59,076 bases of DNA from NCBI GenBank assembly GCA_003248805.1, contig QFQY01000027.1, positions 1 to 59,076 of the forward strand. Direction: 5' to 3'. Positions 8,302 through 16,079 of this stretch are shown one piece after another (the first letter of the stretch is position 1; each line of letters begins with the position of its first letter). The notes below the pieces were generated by a model that was not told the DNA's origin, ran no database searches, and saw nothing but the letters and a program-made list of their open reading frames with translations. The position numbers were made by a program, and so were the translations under genes. This DNA is from Chelatococcus sp. (GTDB lineage Bacteria > Pseudomonadota > Alphaproteobacteria > Rhizobiales > Beijerinckiaceae).

Positions 8302-9851
8302 GACCACCCCTCTCCGAACTCGACGGCCGCTCCTTCGACGTGATCGTGGTCGGCGGCGGGGCGGTCGGCGCGAGCGCGACCCAGCACCTCGCCGCCGCGG
8401 GCCACAGGACGCTCGTCGTCGACAAGGGCGATTTCGGCTCCGGCACCTCGAGCCGTTCGAGCCGCCTGCTCTATTCGGGGCTCGCCTATTTCTCGCCCGA
8501 CTACGCGCTGTGGCGCTTCGCCTATCGTCCGCGCGACCTGTTCCAGCGCGTGCGGATGGCGAAGCTCGCGATGGAGTGCCGCACCGAGCTCGCCAGCACC
8601 ATGCCCGAGCGCGTCAGCCGCCACACCTTCTTCTTTCCCGTCTACGAGGACGGCGAATATCCCGGCTGGAAGGTCGATCTCGGCTATCGGGCGCTCGGCC
8701 TCTTCGGCTCCGCGGAGGTGCCGCTGAACTATCGGCGCCTGCCGGCCGTGCAAGCCGCCGCGCAATTCGGCCTCGTCGGGCTGATGGACAGCAAGCGGCT
8801 GAGCAGCGTCGCCGTCTTCGACGAATACCAGTACCAGTGGGCCGAGCGGATCTGCCTCGACACGATGCTGGACGCCGAGCTCTGCGGCGCGACGCTGCGC
8901 AACCACACCGCCGTGACGAGGCTCGAGCCGATGGCCGGCGGCGGCTGGCGCGTGACGCTGGAAGACAATGCCGATCCCGGCACCTTCGTAACCGTCGAGG
9001 CCCGGACGCTGGTCAACGCCGCAGGCCCCTGGGCCGACCGGCTGCTGCGCAGGACTCCCGGCCCGACGACCGACAGGAAGCACCTCGTCGGCATCAAGGG
9101 CGTGAATCTCGTCGTCAAGCTGCCGGATGCCTGCCGGGGCACCGGCTTCGAGATGATCTCGAGCATCGGCCAGCCCTTCTACTGCATGCCCTGGGGCGAC
9201 CATCATTTCTTCGGCCCGACGGAGACGATCTTCGAGGACGATCCCGATTCCGTGCGCGTGCTGCCTGAGGAGGCCGACTTCATTATCGCAGAGGCCAATC
9301 GCGCCCTGCCCTCGCTAGGCCTCACGACGAAGGACATCGTCTATCGCTGGGCCGGCGTCAGGCCGCGCACGACGAGCGAGAAGGCGTCGGGCGTCAAGTC
9401 CCTGACCATCCACGACATGGCGGAGGAAGGCATGCCCGGCATGCTGACCGTCACGGGCTGCCCGATCATGACCCACCGCCATGCCGGGCGCGCCATCGCC
9501 GCGCGCGTGGCCGGCATGGGGCAGCCCGGCGGCAATCCGACGCCCCTCTCCTATGCGGCGAAGCCGGCTCCGGGCGAGGGCCCGCTGTCCGCCGAGCGGC
9601 TGCGCCACGCGGCCGCGCAGGAGCATGTCGAGACCCTGATCGACCTGCTGTTCCGCCGCGTTCCCGTCGGCTGGACTCCCGGGATGGGCCTCGCGGAAGC
9701 GCGGCAGGCGGCCGAGACCGTGGCCGACGTACTGGGCTGGGACGAGGCTCGGATCGCGTCCGAAGTCGAGCGATACCACCGCTTCGTCGCCAGCCACTTC
9801 GAGCCGCGCGCGTTTGCCGGGAACGCCGCCACGCCGGAGGTCGCCGCCTGA
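8298..9851 (+). CDS. FAD-dependent oxidoreductase, glycerol-3-phosphate dehydrogenase-like
   Basis: The 517-aa protein starts with a dinucleotide-binding fold (VIVVGGGAVGASATQHLAAAG) and then DFGSGTSSRSSRLLYSGLAYF, closely resembling GlpD's FASGTSSRS...GGLRY signature. A DAO-type domain follows, and the C-terminal ~110 residues resemble the GlpD cap domain. GlpD oxidises glycerol-3-phosphate at the membrane. Here, in an importer and amino-acid enzyme operon, oxidation of a hydroxy or amino group of the imported compound is more plausible. It is coupled by ATGA to the ATPase gene upstream and by TGATG to the gene downstream. Family certain, substrate unknown. Confidence 0.85.
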   Translation: MRPPLSELDGRSFDVIVVGGGAVGASATQHLAAAGHRTLVVDKGDFGSGTSSRSSRLLYSGLAYFSPDYALWRFAYRPRDLFQRVRMAKLAMECRTELASTMPERVSRHTFFFPVYEDGEYPGWKVDLGYRALGLFGSAEVPLNYRRLPAVQAAAQFGLVGLMDSKRLSSVAVFDEYQYQWAERICLDTMLDAELCGATLRNHTAVTRLEPMAGGGWRVTLEDNADPGTFVTVEARTLVNAAGPWADRLLRRTPGPTTDRKHLVGIKGVNLVVKLPDACRGTGFEMISSIGQPFYCMPWGDHHFFGPTETIFEDDPDSVRVLPEEADFIIAEANRALPSLGLTTKDIVYRWAGVRPRTTSEKASGVKSLTIHDMAEEGMPGMLTVTGCPIMTHRHAGRAIAARVAGMGQPGGNPTPLSYAAKPAPGEGPLSAERLRHAAAQEHVETLIDLLFRRVPVGWTPGMGLAEARQAAETVADVLGWDEARIASEVERYHRFVASHFEPRAFAGNAATPEVAA

Positions 9852-10804
9852 TGCGCATGGTCGATGCCCGGACGGTGCACCGCCTGCTCGACTGGCCGGG
9901 CGCGATCGAGGCGATGCGGCTCGGCCATCTCGGACCGAAGCCGAAGATCGCGAGGCTCGCGCTCGAACAACCCCACGAGGCCGGACATCCCGACATGCTG
10001 CTGGCGGTGCCGGCCTGGCAGGCGGGCGAGGCGCTGGGCATCAAGGTCGTCACCTCCTTCCCGCGCAATGTCGAGACCTATGGCGTTCCGAGCGTCGACG
10101 CGCTCTACCTCGTCTTCGACCCGCTGACGGGCAAGCCGCAGGCCGTGATCGACGGCGAGGCGCTGATCTTCCGCAAGACCGCGAGCGACACGGCGCTCGG
10201 CGCGCACTTTCTCGCGCCGCCGATGGCGCGGCGGATGCTCATGGTCGGGGCCGGCGCGCTCGCTCCTTACGTCGTCGCGGCGATGCGGGCGGTCCGCCCC
10301 TCGCTCGACACGTTCAGCATCTGGAACCGCACGCCGGAGCGCGCGCAGGCGCTCGCCGCGAAGCTGCGCGAGAGCGGGCTGTCCGCAGAAGCGACGACCG
10401 ATCTCGACGCCGAACTGCCGCAGGCGGATATCGTCATCGCCGCGACCATGGCCACCTCTCCGCTCGTCAAGGGCGAACTCGTTGCGCCCGGCGCTCATGT
10501 CGGCCTGATCGGCTCCTTCACCGCCGAGATGCGCGAGGGCGACGATACGCTGCTGCGGCGGGCCGCGATCTTCGTCGACGACCATGCCTGCCTGGATCGT
10601 TCCGGCGAGTTCGTCGGGCCGCTCCGCGACGGCGTGATCGCCCGCGACGACATTCGCGGGGACCTCTTCGCCTTGTGCCGCGGCGAGATCCGCCACGAGC
10701 CCGGAACGACGCCGACCCTCTTCAAGAACGGCGGAGCGGGTCATCTCGACCTGTTCCTCGCCAGCCATCTCCTCGCGCGGCTCGCCACCGAGGGCGACGC
10801 CTGA
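9851..10804 (+). CDS. Ornithine cyclodeaminase / mu-crystallin family protein
   Basis: The 317-aa protein has family features: LGIKVVTSFPRN with the conserved Lys65, SVDALYLVFDPLTGKPQAVIDG, ALIFRKTASDTALGAHFLA and an NAD-binding fold (MLMVGAGALAPYVVAAM). Members include ornithine cyclodeaminase, alanine dehydrogenase-like enzymes and delta-1-pyrroline-2-carboxylate/ketimine reductases. The context of an N-methylproline-demethylase-like enzyme and an enolase-superfamily enzyme favours an imine or ketimine reductase role, but this is inference. Start and stop codons overlap both neighbours (TGATG). Confidence 0.88.
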   Translation: MRMVDARTVHRLLDWPGAIEAMRLGHLGPKPKIARLALEQPHEAGHPDMLLAVPAWQAGEALGIKVVTSFPRNVETYGVPSVDALYLVFDPLTGKPQAVIDGEALIFRKTASDTALGAHFLAPPMARRMLMVGAGALAPYVVAAMRAVRPSLDTFSIWNRTPERAQALAAKLRESGLSAEATTDLDAELPQADIVIAATMATSPLVKGELVAPGAHVGLIGSFTAEMREGDDTLLRRAAIFVDDHACLDRSGEFVGPLRDGVIARDDIRGDLFALCRGEIRHEPGTTPTLFKNGGAGHLDLFLASHLLARLATEGDA

Positions 10805-12861
10805 TGCCCCTTTACCCTCGTGCCGAAACGAGTGCGCCCATGTCCTCCGATCCGCTGCTGCAGCCCTTCACGATCAAGCATCTGACGCTGAAGAACCGCA
10901 TCATGAGTACGAGCCACGCCATCAGCTATGGCGAGGATTCGATGCCCCAGGAGCGCTACCAGCTCTACCATGAGGAGAAGGCCAAGGGCGGCATCGGGCT
11001 CACGATGTTCGGCGGCTCCTCCAACGTCTCGCCCGACTCCGGCTCCGTCTTCGGACAGCTCAGTGTCGGCCATGACCGCATCATCCCGCATTTCCGGGAG
11101 TTCTCGGAGCGCGTCCACCGGCATGGCGCCGCGCTCATGTGCCAGATCACGCATCTGGGCGGGCGCAGCCACTGGCGCTCGGACAACTGGCTGCCGACGG
11201 TCTCGCCCTCGCGCTATCGCGAGCCCTCCCATCGCGGCTTCACCAAGGAGATGGACCGGCACGACATCGCGCGCATCGTCCGCCAGTTCGGCGATGCCGC
11301 CTGGCGCTGCAAGGAAGGCGGCCTCGACGGCTGCGAGGTGCATGTCCACGGCCATCTCGTCGGCCAGTTCTGGAACCCGTTGGTCAACCGCCGCACCGAC
11401 GAGTTCGGCGGCTCGCTGGAGAACCGCGCCCGCTTCGGGCTGATGGTGCTGGAGGAGATCCGCAGGCGGGTCGGCGAGCGCTTCCTGCTCGGCGTCCGCA
11501 TGGCCGTCGGCGAAGGCCACGAGGAAGGGATGTCGGGCGCCGACTACCTCGCCATGGCGAAGCTGATCGAAGGCTCGGGCCTGATCGACTTCTTCAACCT
11601 GACCTTCGGGCGCATCGACACCGATGTCGGGCTGGCCGGCTACATGCCCGGCATGCATGTCGGGCTCGCGCCGCAGCTGGCGCCGGTGGCGGCGGTCAAG
11701 AAGGAGCTCTCCCTGCCCGTGTTCCACGCGGCGCGGATCAACGATCTCGCGACGGCGCGCTACGCGATCCAGGAGGGCCTGCTCTCGCTCGTCGGCATGA
11801 CGCGGGCGCACATCGCGGACCCCCACATCGCCAACAAGCTGGCGCGCGGCGAGGAGGAGCGCATCCGCCCCTGCGTCGGAGCGACCTACTGCTCCTGGCA
11901 ACGGCGCTGCATCCACAACGTCTCGATCGGACGCGAGGCGACGCTGCCGCATCTCATCGAGAAGGCGGACATCAGGCGGCGCGTCGTCATCGTCGGCGCG
12001 GGACCGGGCGGGCTGGAAGCCGCGCGCATCTGCGCCGAGCGCGGACACGAGGTCATCGTCCACGAGGCGGCCTCCCAGGCCGGCGGGCAGGTGCTGCTCG
12101 CGGCCCGCATCCCGCGGCGGCGCGACCTCATCGGCATCGTCGACTGGCGCCTGGCCGAGACGCAGCGGCTCGGCGTGACCTTCCACTACAACAGCTATGC
12201 CGATGCGCAGACGATCGAGGCCGAGAAGCCCGATGTCGTCATCATCGCCACCGGCGGCCTGCCCGACCGCATGGAGGACGAGGTCGCCGGCGCGGAACTG
12301 GCCGAGACCGTCTGGGAGGCGCTGGAGACGCCCCGCCCCTCGCAGGGCACGGTGCTGCTCTATGACGGGCTCGGGACGATCACCGGCGCGGCGAGCGCCG
12401 AGATGCTGGCCGAGCAGGGCGCGCAGCTCGTCTATGTCACGCCCGACCGGCAGGCGGCGGTGGAGACGAGCTATCTCGACCGTCCCTTCATCATGCGGGA
12501 GCTCTACCGCCACGGCACGACGCTGCATCCCGACCGGCGCCTCAAGCAGGTCACCCGCTCCGGCAACCGGATCGAAGCCACCTTCGTCAACGAATACACC
12601 GAGGCGGAGGAGACGCTGGCCTGCGACCGGCTGATCATCGAGCGCGGGACGCTGCCGGTCGACGAGCTCTATCGCGAGCTGCGCGCCGGCTCGGTCAATG
12701 ACGGCGTCACCGATCTCGACGCCCTCGTCGCCGGCGAGCGGCAGCCGGTCTCGCTCAATCCGACGGGCGGCTACGAGCTCCATCGCATCGGCGATGCGAT
12801 CTCCTCCCGCGACATCCATGCCGCGATGCTCGACGCCATGCGGCTGTGCAAGGACATCTGA
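10804..12861 (+). CDS. NADH:flavin oxidoreductase with FAD/NAD domain (N-methylproline demethylase / trimethylamine dehydrogenase family)
   Basis: The 685-aa protein combines an FMN-binding TIM barrel (LKNRIMSTSHAISYGEDSMP; EVHVHGHLVGQFWNPLVNRR; DEFGGSLENRARFG), a short Cys motif and a nucleotide-binding domain (VVIVGAGPGGLEAARICAERGHEV). This is the layout of trimethylamine/dimethylglycine dehydrogenases and N-methylproline demethylases. The iron-sulfur motif is RPCVGATYCSWQRRC, with Cys357, Cys363 and Cys369; the second Cys of the usual CxxC is Ala360 and the following loop is short. The CIHN and GREA residues after it fit the N-methylproline demethylase branch as I recall it. A second ATG at 10840 is a possible alternative start; TGATG coupling favours 10804. 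Confidence 0.88.
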   Translation: MPLYPRAETSAPMSSDPLLQPFTIKHLTLKNRIMSTSHAISYGEDSMPQERYQLYHEEKAKGGIGLTMFGGSSNVSPDSGSVFGQLSVGHDRIIPHFREFSERVHRHGAALMCQITHLGGRSHWRSDNWLPTVSPSRYREPSHRGFTKEMDRHDIARIVRQFGDAAWRCKEGGLDGCEVHVHGHLVGQFWNPLVNRRTDEFGGSLENRARFGLMVLEEIRRRVGERFLLGVRMAVGEGHEEGMSGADYLAMAKLIEGSGLIDFFNLTFGRIDTDVGLAGYMPGMHVGLAPQLAPVAAVKKELSLPVFHAARINDLATARYAIQEGLLSLVGMTRAHIADPHIANKLARGEEERIRPCVGATYCSWQRRCIHNVSIGREATLPHLIEKADIRRRVVIVGAGPGGLEAARICAERGHEVIVHEAASQAGGQVLLAARIPRRRDLIGIVDWRLAETQRLGVTFHYNSYADAQTIEAEKPDVVIIATGGLPDRMEDEVAGAELAETVWEALETPRPSQGTVLLYDGLGTITGAASAEMLAEQGAQLVYVTPDRQAAVETSYLDRPFIMRELYRHGTTLHPDRRLKQVTRSGNRIEATFVNEYTEAEETLACDRLIIERGTLPVDELYRELRAGSVNDGVTDLDALVAGERQPVSLNPTGGYELHRIGDAISSRDIHAAMLDAMRLCKDI

Positions 12862-12863
12862 CG

Positions 12864-14030
12864 ATGAAGCTGAGCTCCGCGCGCATCTATCTGGTCGAGA
12901 GCGGAGGAATCCGCCCGGTCCTGCTGGAGCTGGAGACCGACACCGGGCTGACGGGCCTCGGCGAGGGCTGCATCGCCTATGGCGTCGGCGGCACCGCCAC
13001 GGCCGGCATGCTCAAGGACATCATCGAGCGCTACATGACCGGCGGCATCGACCCGCTGCGGATCGAGGCACTGTGGAGCGAGATCTACGATCACGGCTTC
13101 TGGGCGAAGGGCGGCGGCGGCATCGTCTACGCCGCGATGAGCGCGATCGAGCAGGCGCTGCTCGACATCAAGGCCCGCTCGCTGAACATCCCCGTCTACG
13201 AGCTGCTCGGCGGGCGCGTGCACGACCGGCTGCGGACCTATTGCAACGGCTGGTATTTCGGCTGCACCCGCGACGAGGACCTGCCCGGCGCCGCCGCAAA
13301 GGCGGTGGAGGACGGCTACGACGCCCTGAAATTCTATCCCTTCGTGACCATCCTGCCGGAGGGGCGGCTGCGGCACCCGTCCTACCGGGCGGCAAGCGAC
13401 CGATCGGTGGTGCAACGCGCCATCGGCACCGTGCGGGCGATCCGGAACGCGGTCGGCCCCGATGTCGAGCTGATGCTCGACCTCTCCGCCGGACTGACGC
13501 CCGACGACACGATCCGCTTCTGCCGCGCGGTCGAGCCCTACGACATCACCTATGTCGAGGAACCCGCCGTGCCCGGCGATGTCGGCGCCCTGATCAAGAT
13601 CGCGCAGGGCATTTCGCAGCGCATCGCCGTCGGCGAGCGGATCTATTCGCGCTACGGGTTCCGCGACGTGCTCGAAAGCCGTGCCGCCGACATCCTCCAG
13701 CCCGACATCGGCAACACCGGCGGCCTGATGGAAGCCCGCAAGATCGCGGCGATGGCCGAGGCCTACAGCATGAAGGTCCAGCCCCATATCTGCGCCAGCG
13801 CGCTGTCGACCGCCGTCGGCATGCACTTCTCGGCCTCGATCCCCAACTTCTACATCCAGGAGCACTTCCCCTACTGGGCGCGCATCCCGGGCCATGTGGA
13901 GGTGCTGGAGAACCCGATCGAGCCCAGCGTGCGCGACGGCTTCATCCCCGTCGGCGACCAGCCTGGCTTCGGCGTCGCGCTTCGGCGTAAGGCGCTGGAC
14001 AACAGCATTTTCTGGCAGACGTCTCTCTGA
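12864..14030 (+). CDS. Enolase-superfamily enzyme, mandelate racemase/muconate lactonizing type
   Basis: The 388-aa protein has metal ligands consistent with Asp206 (LMLDLSAG), Glu232 (YVEEP) and Glu258 (VGERIY), and a His308/Asp281 dyad (QPHICAS, LQPDIGN) as in the mandelate racemase subgroup. The opposite-face position has only one Lys (DALKFYPF) rather than a KxK motif. Enzymes of this fold remove a proton alpha to a carboxylate, leading to dehydration, epimerisation or racemisation. Next to a demethylase-like flavoprotein, the 4-hydroxyproline-betaine 2-epimerase HpbD is a recalled parallel, but an acid-sugar dehydratase role cannot be excluded. It is the last gene of the operon, two bases after its neighbour. 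Confidence 0.88.
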   Translation: MKLSSARIYLVESGGIRPVLLELETDTGLTGLGEGCIAYGVGGTATAGMLKDIIERYMTGGIDPLRIEALWSEIYDHGFWAKGGGGIVYAAMSAIEQALLDIKARSLNIPVYELLGGRVHDRLRTYCNGWYFGCTRDEDLPGAAAKAVEDGYDALKFYPFVTILPEGRLRHPSYRAASDRSVVQRAIGTVRAIRNAVGPDVELMLDLSAGLTPDDTIRFCRAVEPYDITYVEEPAVPGDVGALIKIAQGISQRIAVGERIYSRYGFRDVLESRAADILQPDIGNTGGLMEARKIAAMAEAYSMKVQPHICASALSTAVGMHFSASIPNFYIQEHFPYWARIPGHVEVLENPIEPSVRDGFIPVGDQPGFGVALRRKALDNSIFWQTSL

Positions 14031-14151
14031 TCCGGACGCCCGGCACGACCGGCCCGCGATCTTATTTCAGGAGCACGGAAACAAGCCGGGCCCGGCCGCG
14101 TTGGAACGCGAATGGCCACAGGGCCATGCGTTGAGATGCGAGAAGCCGGCG

Positions 14152-14274
14152 ATGCAGCTGCCAAGTCCCCGATCGCCCGAGTTCTGGATCTGGCTGGCGG
14201 TGCTGGCCATCGTGGCGGGGACGGCGGCTCTCATGACCGGCGGTTTGCCGGTGGCGCTGGGAAGCCTCTACTGA
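14152..14274 (+). CDS. Small single-helix membrane protein, unknown
   Basis: A 40-aa frame starts MQLPSPRSPEFWIWLAVLA and consists mostly of one membrane helix (about residues 11-30). GAGAAG lies some bases before the ATG. It ends just before an oppositely oriented small gene. I do not recognise a family, and the call rests on the clean helix and plausible start. Confidence 0.45.
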   Translation: MQLPSPRSPEFWIWLAVLAIVAGTAALMTGGLPVALGSLY

Positions 14275-14324
14275 GCAGCGGCGTCGCGCCGGCTCGCGGC
14301 ACGCCCGCCTTCGCGGACCCGGCG

Positions 14325-14594
14325 TTACCCGAGGCGGCGCGCCACGCCGCCCGAAGCGGGCTTCCGGTGATTGCGCTGATCGAAGGCTCCGCGACCGAGA
14401 TAGAACTGACGGAAATCCGGCCAACCGGGATCGGCATAGGCGCCGAGCTCGCTGCAGCGCCAGCGCAGCAATTCCGCCTCGGTCGCCGCGTCGGCGCAGT
14501 TCGAGACCTGAGACCTCTGCCAGAAGGCCTCGGCCTCCACCGGCGCACCGGCGATCGCGCAGCCGATGAGGCAAACCAGGCTTGCCGTCCGCAT
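14325..14594 (-). CDS. Small secreted hypothetical protein
   Basis: This 89-aa protein starts with a short signal peptide (MRTASLVCLIGCAIAGAPVEA) and has two Cys residues in the mature part (SNCADAATEAELLRWRCSEL) that could form a disulfide. A Shine-Dalgarno-like GGGAG precedes the ATG on the minus strand. No family is recognised. The Arg/His-rich C-terminal ~20 residues look less protein-like, so the frame could be partly decayed. Confidence 0.5.
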   Translation of the reverse strand: MRTASLVCLIGCAIAGAPVEAEAFWQRSQVSNCADAATEAELLRWRCSELGAYADPGWPDFRQFYLGRGAFDQRNHRKPASGGVARRLG

Positions 14595-14803
14595 GATCCG
14601 CTCCCACTCTTCCGCCTGGCCTTTGGCCCGCCCTACCGCACGGGAGCCGGCGGCAGCATGGTCCTGCGGGATTGCCGAAGCCTTAAGCGGTCATACGCTT
14701 GTGTGATGGAACCGGCATGCCGCCGGCGCGTAGGACGGTTGATCACGGAACCGGGGCGAGCCCGGCGCCATCATGCCGCCGGGCCCGAGCAGGAGACACC
14801 GCC

Positions 14804-14971
14804 ATGAAGGAACCGATCACGATCCATACCGAAGAGGACTACGAGCGCGCGCAGCAGCGCGTGGCCGAACTCAATGCGTCTCCCGACAGCGCGGCGAAGG
14901 AGCAGGAGTTGGCGGCCCTCGCGGAAGCCATGCTCACCTACGAGCTGCGGCTCGATCTCGCGGAAGACTGA
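14804..14971 (+). CDS. 55-aa protein resembling the helical segment of HigA-type antitoxins
   Basis: The frame MKEPITIHTEEDYERAQQ continues as RVAELNASPDSAAKEQELAA. It resembles the acidic helical TEEDYExALxxIxxL segment seen in many HigA/Xre antitoxins, but has no helix-turn-helix. AGGAGA about eight bases before the ATG supports expression. No toxin gene adjoins it. The antitoxin resemblance is motif-level recall only. Confidence 0.6.
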   Translation: MKEPITIHTEEDYERAQQRVAELNASPDSAAKEQELAALAEAMLTYELRLDLAED

Positions 14972-15061
14972 CGCACCGAGGCGCCTCCCCATCGGCCGAC
15001 CCCGCGACATCCGCGCCTCGCCGCCGGGCTCGGCCGCGACGCGCACGCCTGCGCCAAAGGC

Positions 15062-15271
15062 TCAGGAGTCGTTGCTGGCGTTGAGGTCCTGCGGCTTCAG
15101 CCCCTCGTCCACCGGCGCCTCGCCGACGACGGGGCGCGCCGCCAGCCACTGCGCCACGATCTCGGCCAGCGCCTCCTGGCGACTGCGACCCGGCATCGCG
15201 GTCGCGACATAGCGGTCGAGCGCGACGACCTCGTCCGGCTCCAGTTCGATGGTCAATGCGGTTCCGGACAT
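15062..15271 (-). CDS. 69-aa ribbon-helix-helix-like protein
   Basis: The protein begins MSGTALTIELEPDEVVALDR and continues with YVATAMPGRSRQEALAEIVAQWL, a beta-strand plus two-helix pattern that resembles CopG/Arc-type ribbon-helix-helix DNA-binding proteins. A strong AAGGAGG precedes the ATG at 15271, so an upstream alternative start at 15301 is disfavoured. The acidic tail (about residues 50-69) has no recognised domain. A toxin partner is not seen, so it may be an orphan regulator. Confidence 0.6.
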   Translation of the reverse strand: MSGTALTIELEPDEVVALDRYVATAMPGRSRQEALAEIVAQWLAARPVVGEAPVDEGLKPQDLNASNDS

Positions 15272-15484
15272 CCCCGCCTCCTTCTCGTCTGCGCGGAACA
15301 TGCTCGTCTCCGCGGAACATGAAGAGCATAGCCGCGTTTCATCTGCAGCGACAATCGAGCAATGCGATCGACCGAGGCACCAACATGCGCGCTCGATCGC
15401 TCAAGCGAAAGCAGATCGGGCACGATCTGACGTCTCCTTCAGCGGAGATGCCTTCCGCATCGATTGCGTCATTTGCGATAGCGC

Positions 15485-15502
15485 TCCGATCTTCTGATCG
15501 GA
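15485..15502. promoter_or_regulatory. Inverted repeat upstream of the PRC-barrel gene
   Basis: TCCGATC-TTCT-GATCGGA forms a 7-bp perfect stem with a 4-base loop in the AT-richer stretch before the PRC-barrel gene. There is no T-run, so an operator or 5'-leader hairpin is more likely than a terminator. Function unknown. Confidence 0.3.
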
Positions 15503-15551
15503 ATTTGTGTTCGGTATCGCTTTGTTGATTACGATATCAGGAGGAAGCACG

Positions 15552-16079
15552 ATGAAATACCTCTCCGGACTTGCAGCGATCGGTTTCGCCGCGCTGACCT
15601 CGACCGCCCTCGTCGCGCAGACCGCGGCCCCGACGCCGCCCGCCGCGACGAGCACCGCCCCGGCGAAGCCGGCCGAGACCAACCTCGCCGCCCACGGCAA
15701 GTGGCGGGCCACGAAGCTGATCGGCGTGGACATCTACGGCCCCGACAACAAGAAGGTCGGCGACGTGACCGAGGTGGTGTTCGACAGGAGCGGCAAGATC
15801 GAGACCGTGACGGTCGGCGTCGGCGGGTTCCTCGGCGTCGGCGCCAAGGACGTCGCCATTCCGTTCGAGCAGATCAACTGGAGCGACACCCCGGTCGCCG
15901 CGGCCGCTCCGGCGCCGGGATCGGCAACCGGCACGACCACCGCGACCGGCTCGATGCCGGCCGGCTCCGCCACGGCGACCGCGTCGCGGGCGCCGGCGAT
16001 GTATCCGGACCACGGCACGATCACCATGACCAAGGAACAGCTCGGCTCGGCGCCGGCCGTCACCTATTCGGGTAGCTGA
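15552..16079 (+). CDS. Exported PRC-barrel domain protein
   Basis: The 175-aa protein starts with a signal peptide (MKYLSGLAAIGFAALTSTAL, cleavage near VAQ-TAA), followed by a Pro/Ala/Thr-rich segment and a PRC-barrel (GVDIYGPDNKKVGDVTEVVF to VAIPFEQINW). The tail is Ala/Thr/Gly-rich. AGGAGGAAG precedes the ATG. PRC-barrel proteins of this exported type are common in Hyphomicrobiales and are often linked to envelope or stress responses, but the role is not established. Its 3' end overlaps the convergent nnrDE gene by 16 bp. Confidence 0.85.
   Translation: MKYLSGLAAIGFAALTSTALVAQTAAPTPPAATSTAPAKPAETNLAAHGKWRATKLIGVDIYGPDNKKVGDVTEVVFDRSGKIETVTVGVGGFLGVGAKDVAIPFEQINWSDTPVAAAAPAPGSATGTTTATGSMPAGSATATASRAPAMYPDHGTITMTKEQLGSAPAVTYSGS

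Noticed and set aside
14112..14807. 231-codon plus-strand frame
   Set aside because: Low-complexity, no domain, and it conflicts with a minus-strand gene with a signal peptide and ribosome binding site and with the small membrane protein gene.
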